Assembly (NCBI GenBank): GCA_014650415.1
Contig: BMUX01000020.1
Span: 263-64,262 of the forward strand
Direction of reading: 5' to 3'
DNA from: Streptomyces spiroverticillatus
GTDB lineage: Bacteria; Actinomycetota; Actinomycetes; Streptomycetales; Streptomycetaceae
DNA length: 64,000 nt
This document shows positions 41,853 through 48,981 of the stretch, piece by piece. How positions within the stretch are numbered: position 1 is the stretch's first letter; every line of letters begins with the position of its first letter. Under the pieces are notes generated by a model. It ran no database searches, was not told where the DNA came from, and was given only the letters and a program-made list of their open reading frames with translations. The translations under genes were made by a program, and so were the position numbers.

Positions 41853-43421
41853 ATGTCGATGCCCCGGCCGATGCCCTCACCGCTGCGTTCCTCGTACGAC
41901 GTCGTGATCGTCGGTGGCGGTCACAACGGACTCGTCGCCGCCGCCTACCTCGCCCGCGCCGGTCGCTCGGTGCTCCTGCTGGAGCGCCTCGGCGCCACCG
42001 GCGGCGCGGCCGTGTCCGCCCGTCCCTTTCCCGGCACGGACGCCCGGCTCTCGCGCTACTCGTATCTCGTGTCTCTCCTCCCCGCAGCCATTGTGCGCGA
42101 CCTCGGACTCTCGTTCGACGTCCGGAAGCGGACAATCTCCTCGTACACCCCCAAGGGAGACGGCGGACTGCTGGTCGGCGGTTCCGGCACGCGGGCCTCG
42201 TTCGCGGAACTCACCGGGGGAGAGCAGGAGTTCCGCGCCTGGGAGGAGTTCTACGGAAGGCTGCGCGGGGTCGCCGAACGCGTCTTCCCGACCTTCACCG
42301 AACCCCTGCCCACCCGCGACGAACTGCGCCGCCGCATCGACGACCCGGTGGCCTGGCGCACGCTCTTCGAGGAGCCGGTCGGCGTCGCCATCGAGGAGAA
42401 CTTCGCACACGACCTGGTGCGGGGCGTGGTCCTCACCGACGCCCTGATCGGTACGTTCGCCGACGCGCACGACCCCTCACTCGTCCAGAACCGCTGCTTC
42501 CTCTACCACGTCGTCGGCGGCGGAACCGGCGACTGGGACGTCCCCGTCGGCGGCATGGGCGCCCTCACCGACGCCCTCGCCGACGCCGCCCGTACCGCAG
42601 GCGCCACCCTCGTCACCGGGCACGAGGGCACCCGCGTCGAGACCGACGGGGTCCGCGCGGAGGTCTCGTACCGTACGAGCGAGGGCGCGACCGGGACCGT
42701 CGACGCCCGCCATGTGCTGGTCAACGCGGCACCGCACCACCTCGGCCGCCTGCTGGGCGAAGGGGATGCTCCCTTCGCGCCGCCTCCCGAGGGCGCCCAG
42801 TTCAAGGTCAACATGCTGCTGAAGCGGCTGCCGAAGCTCCGGGACTCCTCCGTCGACCCGCGCGACGCCTTCTCCGGCACCTTCCACGTGGGGGAGGGGT
42901 ACGAGGAACTCCGCGAGGCGTACACGCAGGCGGCCGGCGGGCGGCTGCCGACCGCACCGCCCTCGGAGATCTACTGCCACTCCCTGACCGACCCCTCGAT
43001 CCTCGGCCCGGAACTGGTCGCGAGCGGCCACCACACCCTCACCCTCTTCGGCCTGCACACCCCCGCCCGCCTCTTCGCCGCCGACAACGACACCGCCCGC
43101 ACCGCACTCCTGCGCACCACCCTCGCCCGCCTCGACGCCCACCTCGCCGAACCGGTCGCCGACTGCCTGGCCGCGGACGCGGACGGCAACCCCTGCATCG
43201 AGGCCAAGACCCCCCTCGACCTGGAGCGCGACCTGTGGATGCCGGGCGGGCACATCTTCCACGGCGACCTGACCTTCCCCCACTCCGCCGGACCCGGCGA
43301 CCGGTGGGGAGTGGCCACCGCGCACCCCAACGTGCTGATGTGCGGGGCGGGTTCGGTGCGAGGCGGAGGCGTCAGCGGGATCGGAGGGCACAACGCGGCG
43401 ATGGCGGTCCTGGGGCGGTAG
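41853..43421 (+). CDS. FAD-dependent oxidoreductase, phytoene-dehydrogenase-like
   Basis: A 522-residue flavoprotein. The Rossmann dinucleotide motif VVIVGGGHNGLVAAAYLARAG is at 17-37, followed by LLLERLGATGGAA as in carotenoid desaturase-like and amine-oxidase-like FAD enzymes. A C-terminal FAD signature is in GAGSVRGGGVSGIGGHNAA. Such relatives are usually named NAD(P)/FAD-dependent oxidoreductase or PYROXD2-like and the substrate is unknown. No carotenoid synthesis genes are next to it. The Ser-x-x repeat gene follows 53 bp downstream and may be co-transcribed. Confidence 0.88.
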   Translation: MSMPRPMPSPLRSSYDVVIVGGGHNGLVAAAYLARAGRSVLLLERLGATGGAAVSARPFPGTDARLSRYSYLVSLLPAAIVRDLGLSFDVRKRTISSYTPKGDGGLLVGGSGTRASFAELTGGEQEFRAWEEFYGRLRGVAERVFPTFTEPLPTRDELRRRIDDPVAWRTLFEEPVGVAIEENFAHDLVRGVVLTDALIGTFADAHDPSLVQNRCFLYHVVGGGTGDWDVPVGGMGALTDALADAARTAGATLVTGHEGTRVETDGVRAEVSYRTSEGATGTVDARHVLVNAAPHHLGRLLGEGDAPFAPPPEGAQFKVNMLLKRLPKLRDSSVDPRDAFSGTFHVGEGYEELREAYTQAAGGRLPTAPPSEIYCHSLTDPSILGPELVASGHHTLTLFGLHTPARLFAADNDTARTALLRTTLARLDAHLAEPVADCLAADADGNPCIEAKTPLDLERDLWMPGGHIFHGDLTFPHSAGPGDRWGVATAHPNVLMCGAGSVRGGGVSGIGGHNAAMAVLGR

Positions 43422-43474
43422 CGGAGGGGTGCGGTCCGCGGACGGGGGGCGGGGTTCGGGGGCAGGATGGCCGC

Positions 43475-43855
43475 ATGTCGAAACTGAGCAAGCGCTGTGA
43501 CCGCACCTCCGCCAACTCGGCCTTCTCGCTGTACTCCCAGGACTCCCTGCTGTCGATCGGCTCGGCGGGCTCGGTGCTGTCGATCGGGTCGGTCGGCTCC
43601 GTGCTGTCCGTGGGGTCGGTAGGGTCCGCGCTGTCGGTCGGCTCGATCGGCTCCGCGCTGTCGAAGGTGTCCTTCGGATCGGTGATGAGCACGGGGTCGC
43701 TCTTCTCCGCGCAGTCCGCGTGGTCGGCGTTCTCCCTGCGGTCCCGCTACAGCCTGCGCGCGATCGGCGCAGACGGTCCCGGGCCCGCCGGAGTGGCGGT
43801 CGCCGCGGCGGCGGGGACAGCGGCATTGCTGCTTCTGCGCCACCGCCGCGGCTGA
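43475..43855 (+). CDS. Ser-x-x repeat membrane-anchored protein of unknown family (126 aa)
   Basis: From Ser12 to Ser93 every third residue is serine, 28 triplets without exception. In the middle the pattern has a nine-residue superperiod (LSIGSVGSV). The x positions are Gly, Val, Ile, Leu or Ala, becoming Phe, Trp, Arg, Tyr toward the end. Serine is encoded by TCG, TCC and AGC, so the pattern is kept at protein level and is not just a DNA repeat. Residues 105-121 are a hydrophobic helix followed by RHRRG, suggesting a C-terminal membrane anchor. There is no signal peptide. I do not recognise the family. A repeating three-residue turn, such as a beta-solenoid or polyproline-II-like rod, is a guess. 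Confidence 0.8.
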   Translation: MSKLSKRCDRTSANSAFSLYSQDSLLSIGSAGSVLSIGSVGSVLSVGSVGSALSVGSIGSALSKVSFGSVMSTGSLFSAQSAWSAFSLRSRYSLRAIGADGPGPAGVAVAAAAGTAALLLLRHRRG

Positions 43856-43861
43856 GCGGGC

Positions 43862-45685
43862 TCAGTCCCGGGACGCCGTCCAGCCCTGCGTGACGATACG
43901 GGCGGCGTCCCCGGGGCGGGCCTCGTCGAACACCGTGCGGTGCCCGTCCTCGACCCGCAGTCCGTCGACGTACACCCCGCGCCCGACGTAACGCACGTCC
44001 GTCGCGTACCGCCACCGCAGTACGACGCTCCTGCCCTTGTACGGTGCGAGGTCCGCGCCCGCGCGGTGCCAGACCCGCCCGGACCAGCCCGTCACCGCCC
44101 CGCCGGGATGCGGCTTGGGCCGCTCCCCTTTGCGTACGGTCGTGAACGGCACCGCCTGCCAGGTCGCCCCCGCGTCCGCCGACGCCTCCAGCGTGAGCGC
44201 GTCCGCCGTGGGCTCGGTGTCCCACCACAGGTCGCAGCGGAACAGGCCCCGGTCCGAGGCGAGCCGCAGGGCGGGCAGGGCGAGCGTGGCGGTGGTCGCC
44301 GACGCCATCCCCGAGAACCAGGCGGTACGTCCGTGCTCCGGGCGTACCGCGACCGCGCGGGCCATCGCGTCGGCGGTCGCCACCCGGGGTGCGGATCCGG
44401 AGCGCCAACTGCGCACCGGGTGAACGGAGTTGCCCAGGAGGATGAGGAAGGAGTCGGTCGTCGGGTCGATGACCAGGCTGGTGCCGGTGAAACCGGTGTG
44501 GCCGGCGGTGCGCGGGGTGGCCATCGCGCCCATGTACCAGTGCTGGTAGAGCTCGAAGCCGAGGCCGTGCTCGTCGCCGGGGAAGGCGGTGTTGAAGTCG
44601 GTGAACATCAGGTCCACGGACTCCGGCTTCAGGATGCGGGCGCGGCCGTAGACACCGCCGTTGAGGAGGGTGCGGGCGAGAATCGCGAGGTCCCAGGCGG
44701 TGGAGAAGACCCCGGCGTGACCGGCGACGCCGTCGAAGCCGAAGGCGTTCTCGTCGTGCACCTCGCCCCAGACCAGCCCGCGGTCGATGCCCGACCAGGG
44801 CTTGCGGGCGTCCTCGGTGGCGGCGATCTTCGGCTTCCAGGAGGCGGGCGGATTGAACCGAGTGCGGTGCATCCCCAGTGGAGCGGTGATCTCGTCGTGG
44901 AGCAGTGCATCCAAAGTGCGAGCGGTGATCTTCTCCAGGACGAGCTGGAGCGAGATGAGGTTGAGGTCCGAGTAGAGGTACGCGGAGCCGGGCGGGCTCG
45001 CCGGGACCTCGTTCCACAGCATCTTCAGCTTCCCCTCGCGGGTCGGCTGCGAGTACAGCGGAATCCACGCCCGGAACCCGGAGGTGTGCGTGAGCAACTG
45101 CCGCACCGTGATCTCCGCCTTGCCCGCCGCGCCGAACTCGGGCAGGTACGAGGCGACCTTCGCCTCCAGCTCCAGCGCGCCCCGCTCGATCTGCTGCACC
45201 GCCAGCATCGACGTGAACAGCTTCGACACCGACGCCAGGTCGAAGACCGTGTCCCGGGCCATCGCGATCTGCCGCTCCGGCGGGAACTCCACCGCCGTGT
45301 CCGTCTTCTCGTCGTACGCGGAGTAACGCACCGCCATGCCGACCGGCTCGTGCAGCGCGACCGTGCCGCCGCGCCCGGCCAGCACCACGGCGCCCGCGTA
45401 CCACGGGTACTTCGGGGACGGCCCCAGGAACCGCTTCGCCTCGGCGACCACGCGCTCCAGGTGCTCGGGCAGCAGCCCGGCCCGCGCCGCGGACCCGTAC
45501 CGCAGGGTCGGCCGGGACCGACCCGCCGCACCCTTCGTCGAGCCGTCCGCCGCCTCGGCGGCCGGAATCGGGCTCAGCATCAACGCACCTCCCAGTGCCA
45601 GGGCCCCGCCCGCGAAGTGCCTTCGCCCCATGCCCCGGTGACCGCTTCCGTGACCGTCACCTCTGTGCGCATCATCCTCAGTCAT
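43862..45685 (-). CDS. Tat-exported serine beta-lactamase-like hydrolase
   Basis: A 607-residue serine hydrolase of the class C beta-lactamase/esterase type. The Tat signal RRHFAGGALALGG is near residue 22 with Ala-rich hydrophobic core. The nucleophile is in DLASVSKLFTS (SxxK), the Tyr in YLYSDLN (YxN) and a third motif in HTGFTGTSL. The C-terminal 150 residues form a beta-sandwich (DLWWDTEPTADALTLEASAD) likely to bind a carbohydrate or wall component. The start MTEDDAHRG gives the Tat signal; a start at MGRRHF is the alternative. Probable target: peptidoglycan peptides or esters outside the cell. Confidence 0.88.
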   Translation of the reverse strand: MTEDDAHRGDGHGSGHRGMGRRHFAGGALALGGALMLSPIPAAEAADGSTKGAAGRSRPTLRYGSAARAGLLPEHLERVVAEAKRFLGPSPKYPWYAGAVVLAGRGGTVALHEPVGMAVRYSAYDEKTDTAVEFPPERQIAMARDTVFDLASVSKLFTSMLAVQQIERGALELEAKVASYLPEFGAAGKAEITVRQLLTHTSGFRAWIPLYSQPTREGKLKMLWNEVPASPPGSAYLYSDLNLISLQLVLEKITARTLDALLHDEITAPLGMHRTRFNPPASWKPKIAATEDARKPWSGIDRGLVWGEVHDENAFGFDGVAGHAGVFSTAWDLAILARTLLNGGVYGRARILKPESVDLMFTDFNTAFPGDEHGLGFELYQHWYMGAMATPRTAGHTGFTGTSLVIDPTTDSFLILLGNSVHPVRSWRSGSAPRVATADAMARAVAVRPEHGRTAWFSGMASATTATLALPALRLASDRGLFRCDLWWDTEPTADALTLEASADAGATWQAVPFTTVRKGERPKPHPGGAVTGWSGRVWHRAGADLAPYKGRSVVLRWRYATDVRYVGRGVYVDGLRVEDGHRTVFDEARPGDAARIVTQGWTASRD

Positions 45686-45743
45686 GGCCACCAGCAGGCC
45701 AAAGCGCACCGCCCGTGTCAACGGTCCCAGCAGCCCCCAAGAA

Positions 45744-45760
45744 TCTGACGCAGCATCAGA
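45744..45760. promoter_or_regulatory. TetR-type operator, type TCTGAC-N6-TCAGA (first site)
   Basis: TCTGACGCAGCATCAGA is a 17-bp imperfect palindrome, 44 bp before the flavin oxidoreductase start. A site with the same six-base start and five-base end lies at 63179 before another acyl-CoA synthetase. Confidence 0.65.
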
Positions 45761-45803
45761 AAAGCTCTTCCGCTCTCCGCCCCGCTGCGGCATCCTGCCG
45801 CCC

Positions 45804-46907
45804 ATGAAGACGGAGCTGAGCCAGAAACTGGGAGTCGAGCACGCCATCTTCGGCTTCACGCCGTTCCCCGCGGTGGCGGCGGCCCTCACCCGGGCGGGCG
45901 GATTCGGCGTGCTGGGCGCGGTCCGCTACACCGCCCCCGACGACCTCGCCCGCGACCTCGACTGGATGCAGGCCCACACCGACGGCAAGCCCTACGGCCT
46001 GGACGTCGTCATGCCCGCCAAGAAGGTCGAGGGCGTCACCGAGGCCGAGGTCGAGGCCATGATCCCCGAGGGCCACCGCGCGTACGTCCGCGAGATCCTC
46101 GCCAAGCACGGCGTCCCCGAACTCGCCGAGGGCGAGGCGTCCGGCTGGCGCATCACCGGTTGGATGGAACAGGTCGCCCGCAACCAGCTCGACGTCGCCT
46201 TCGACTATCCGATCAAACTCCTCGCCAACGCCCTCGGCTCGCCGCCCGCCGACGTCGTCGCCCGCGCCCACTCCCACGACGTCCTCGTCGCAGCCCTCGC
46301 CGGAAGCCCCAAGCACGCACGGCGGCACGCGGAGGCCGGGATCGACATCATCGTCGCGCAGGGGTACGAGGCGGGCGGCCACACCGGTGAGATCGCCACC
46401 ATGGTCCTGGTCCCCGAAGTCGTCGACGCGGTGGGCGAGCTGCCCGTCCTCGCCGCCGGAGGAATAGGCAGCGGCGAGCAGATCGCGGCCGCGTTCGCGC
46501 TCGGCGCGCAGGGCGCCTGGCTCGGCTCCCTCTGGCTCACCACCGAAGAGGCCGACCTGCACTCCCGCGCCCTCACCGCGAAACTCCTCGCCGCGGGCTC
46601 CGGCGACACGGTCCGCTCCCGCGCCCTCACCGGCAAGCCCGCCCGCCAGCTCCGTACCCAGTGGACCGACGCCTGGGACGACCCGAACGGCCCCGGCACG
46701 CTCCCCATGCCGCTCCAGGGCCTCCTGGTCGCCGAGGCCAACTCCCGCATTCAGAAGTACGAGGTGGAACCCCTCCTCGGCACCCCGGTCGGCCAGATCG
46801 TCGGCCGTATGAACTCCGAACGCAGCGTCCAGGCCGTCTTCGACGACCTGACCCGGAGCTTCGAGAAGGCAGTCGCCCGCCTCAACCGCATCGCCGGAAG
46901 GAGCTGA
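45804..46907 (+). CDS. nitronate monooxygenase-type flavin oxidoreductase
   Basis: A 367-residue FMN-dependent TIM-barrel enzyme. The phosphate site is in VLAAGGIGSGEQIAAAFALGAQGAWLGSLW (GGIGSG plus GAWLGS), and VAQGYEAGGHTG precedes it as in the 2-nitropropane dioxygenase/NMO family. Despite the name, members next to acyl-CoA synthetases often act in lipid or sterol breakdown. No ribosome binding site is evident before the ATG. It is the first gene of a two-gene operon, 7 bp before the synthetase, under the palindromic operator upstream. Confidence 0.85.
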   Translation: MKTELSQKLGVEHAIFGFTPFPAVAAALTRAGGFGVLGAVRYTAPDDLARDLDWMQAHTDGKPYGLDVVMPAKKVEGVTEAEVEAMIPEGHRAYVREILAKHGVPELAEGEASGWRITGWMEQVARNQLDVAFDYPIKLLANALGSPPADVVARAHSHDVLVAALAGSPKHARRHAEAGIDIIVAQGYEAGGHTGEIATMVLVPEVVDAVGELPVLAAGGIGSGEQIAAAFALGAQGAWLGSLWLTTEEADLHSRALTAKLLAAGSGDTVRSRALTGKPARQLRTQWTDAWDDPNGPGTLPMPLQGLLVAEANSRIQKYEVEPLLGTPVGQIVGRMNSERSVQAVFDDLTRSFEKAVARLNRIAGRS

Positions 46908-46914
46908 ACCGCGC

Positions 46915-48480
46915 ATGACCGAAACCGCAGCCGGCACGGCACAACCCCCCAACGGCTTCTGGGCCCAGGCCGCCGCCGCCCCCGACCGCACGGTCCTCAC
47001 GGCCCCGGACGGCACGCAGTGGTCGGCCGCCCAACTCCACTCCGCCGTCAACCAGTTGGTGCACGGCCTGCGCGCAGCGGGCCTGTCACGGGGCGACTCC
47101 TTCGCCGTCGTCCTCCCCAACGGCGTCGAATTCCTCACCGCCTACCTCGCCGCCTCCCAGGCCGGCTTCTACCTCGTCCCCGTCAATCACCACCTCACCG
47201 GCCCGGAGATCGCCTGGATCGTCTCCGACTCGGCGGCGAAGGTCCTCATTGCCCACGAGCGCTTCGCCGACACGGCGACGGCGGCCGCCGACGAGGCCAA
47301 CCTCCCCGTCACCCACCGCTACTGCGTCGGCGAGGCCCCCGGCTTCCGCCCGTACCCCCGACTCCTCTCCGGACAGCCGGAGTCGCCCCCCACCGACCGC
47401 ACGCTCGGCTGGGTCATGAACTACACCTCCGGTACGACGGGCCGCCCCCGCGGCATCCGCCGCCCGCTGCCGGGCAAGCTGCCCGAGGAGTCCTACCTGG
47501 GCGGCTTCCTGGGCATCTTCGGCATCAAGCCCTTCGACGGAAACGTCCACCTGGTCTGCTCACCGCTCTACCACACGGCGGTCCTCCAGTTCGCGGGCGC
47601 GGCCCTGCACATCGGCCACCCCCTGGTCCTCATGGACAAGTGGACCCCGGAGGACATGCTCCGCCTCATCTCCACCCACCGCTGCACCCACACCCACATG
47701 GTCCCCACCCAGTTCCACCGGCTCCTCTCCCTCCCCGAGGAGACGCGGCGCGCGTACGACGTCACGTCCATGCGCCACGCCATCCACGGGGCGGCCCCGT
47801 GCCCGGACCACGTCAAGCGGGCGATGATCGACTGGTGGGGGCACTGCGTCGAGGAGTACTACGCGGCGAGCGAGGGCGGCGGGGCGTTCGCCACGGCGGA
47901 GGACTGGCTGAAGAAGCCGGGCACGGTCGGGAAGGCCTGGCCGATCAGCGAACTGGCCGTCTTCGACGACGACGGAAACCAGCTCCCCCCGGGCGAACTC
48001 GGCATCGTCTACATGAAGATGAACACGGGCGGCTTCAGCTACCACAAGGACGAGGCGAAGACCCGGAAGAACCGCATCGGCGACTTCTTCACGGTCGGCG
48101 ACCTGGGAGTCCTGGACGAGGACGGCTACCTCTTCCTGCGCGACCGCAAGATCGACATGATCATCTCGGGCGGGGTGAACATCTACCCCGCGGAGATCGA
48201 GGCGGTCCTCCTCTCCCACCCGGGGGTGGCGGACGCGGCCGTCTTCGGCATCCCGCACGGAGACTGGGGCGAGGAGGTCAAGGCGGTCGTCGAACCGGCC
48301 GAGCCGCCCTCCGAGAGCTTGGCCGCCTCCATCCTGGCCCACTGCGAGGGCCGCCTGGCGGCGTTCAAGCGCCCCAAGTCCCTGGACTTCATCACCTCGA
48401 TGCCCCGCGACCCCAACGGCAAGCTCTACAAGCGCCGCTTGAGGGAGCCGTACTGGGGCGACGGGGAGCGGGTCGTGTAG
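46915..48480 (+). CDS. acyl-CoA synthetase (AMP-forming)
   Basis: A 521-residue ANL-superfamily acyl-CoA ligase that activates a carboxylic acid with ATP. The P-loop motif MNYTSGTTGRPRG is near residue 165, the A5 region in YYAASEGGG, the A7 motif in FTVGDLGVLDEDGYLFL followed by DRKIDMIISGGVNIYP, and the catalytic Lys in DPNGKLYKR. It follows the flavin oxidoreductase by 7 bp. The shared operator suggests the same regulator as the FadD19-like gene at 61467. The substrate is unknown, perhaps a long or branched acid. Confidence 0.9.
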   Translation: MTETAAGTAQPPNGFWAQAAAAPDRTVLTAPDGTQWSAAQLHSAVNQLVHGLRAAGLSRGDSFAVVLPNGVEFLTAYLAASQAGFYLVPVNHHLTGPEIAWIVSDSAAKVLIAHERFADTATAAADEANLPVTHRYCVGEAPGFRPYPRLLSGQPESPPTDRTLGWVMNYTSGTTGRPRGIRRPLPGKLPEESYLGGFLGIFGIKPFDGNVHLVCSPLYHTAVLQFAGAALHIGHPLVLMDKWTPEDMLRLISTHRCTHTHMVPTQFHRLLSLPEETRRAYDVTSMRHAIHGAAPCPDHVKRAMIDWWGHCVEEYYAASEGGGAFATAEDWLKKPGTVGKAWPISELAVFDDDGNQLPPGELGIVYMKMNTGGFSYHKDEAKTRKNRIGDFFTVGDLGVLDEDGYLFLRDRKIDMIISGGVNIYPAEIEAVLLSHPGVADAAVFGIPHGDWGEEVKAVVEPAEPPSESLAASILAHCEGRLAAFKRPKSLDFITSMPRDPNGKLYKRRLREPYWGDGERVV

Positions 48481-48496
48481 GCGGGGTGGGGGGATG

Positions 48497-48590
48497 GTGC
48501 CCGAAGGGCATCCATCCAGGGGCGCGGGGAACTGCGCGACCAGCCACAACGAACCCGCACAGGACAGAGACCACAACACCCCCGCACGCC
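48497..48590 (+). repeat. dispersed intergenic repeat, copy B
   Basis: The core AGGGGCGCGGGGAACTGCGC at about 48518-48537 and the stretch GACCAGCCACAACGAACCCG match copy A, with the lead-in CCGAAGGGCATCCATCCAGG shared with copy C. It lacks the CCCCGCGGGT tail. It lies between a gene end and a convergent terminator. Confidence 0.8.
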
Positions 48591-48675
48591 CGCGCACAGC
48601 CCACTCGTATCCCACGCACAAAAAGGGCCACGCCCCGGCGGAAAGGGGGGAATGAAGCCGCCGGAACGTGACCCA

Positions 48676-48710
48676 GGATTCGCCGCGTCGCGCTGAAACG
48701 CGGCGAATCC
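48676..48710. terminator. terminator for the CsbD gene
   Basis: GGATTCGCCGCGT (48676-48688) pairs perfectly over 13 bp with 48698-48710 around a 9-nt loop, 19 bp after the CsbD stop. It can also stop rightward transcription from the synthetase operon. Confidence 0.85.
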
Positions 48711-48728
48711 GCTAAACCAACCCGACCG

Positions 48729-48902
48729 TCACCGCTTGAACGCGTCCTTGGCCTTCTCGACCGATTCCCGTCCGTCACCCTTGGCCCGCTGTGCGCGGCC
48801 CTCGGCGGTGAGTCGCTCATTGCCCACGAGCCGCCCCGCGGTTTCCTTCGCGGCGCCCTGGACCTGGTCGGACTTGGCCTTGGTCTTCTTCTGCGCAGTC
48901 AT
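48729..48902 (-). CDS. CsbD family stress protein
   Basis: A 57-residue highly charged helical protein of the CsbD family (KSDQVQGAAKETAGRLVGNE, then AEGRAQRAKGDGRESVEKAKDAFKR). CsbD-type genes are typically under general-stress sigma control. A purine-rich AAGGGAG lies upstream. It is the last gene before a strong terminator. Confidence 0.85.
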   Translation of the reverse strand: MTAQKKTKAKSDQVQGAAKETAGRLVGNERLTAEGRAQRAKGDGRESVEKAKDAFKR

Positions 48903-48981
48903 GGTGTGCGCGCTCCCTTGCGTGTTGAGGCGTTTCCCTGACAGAAGATCGCGTGCCCCGCCATTCCGCCCGGAAACCCCC

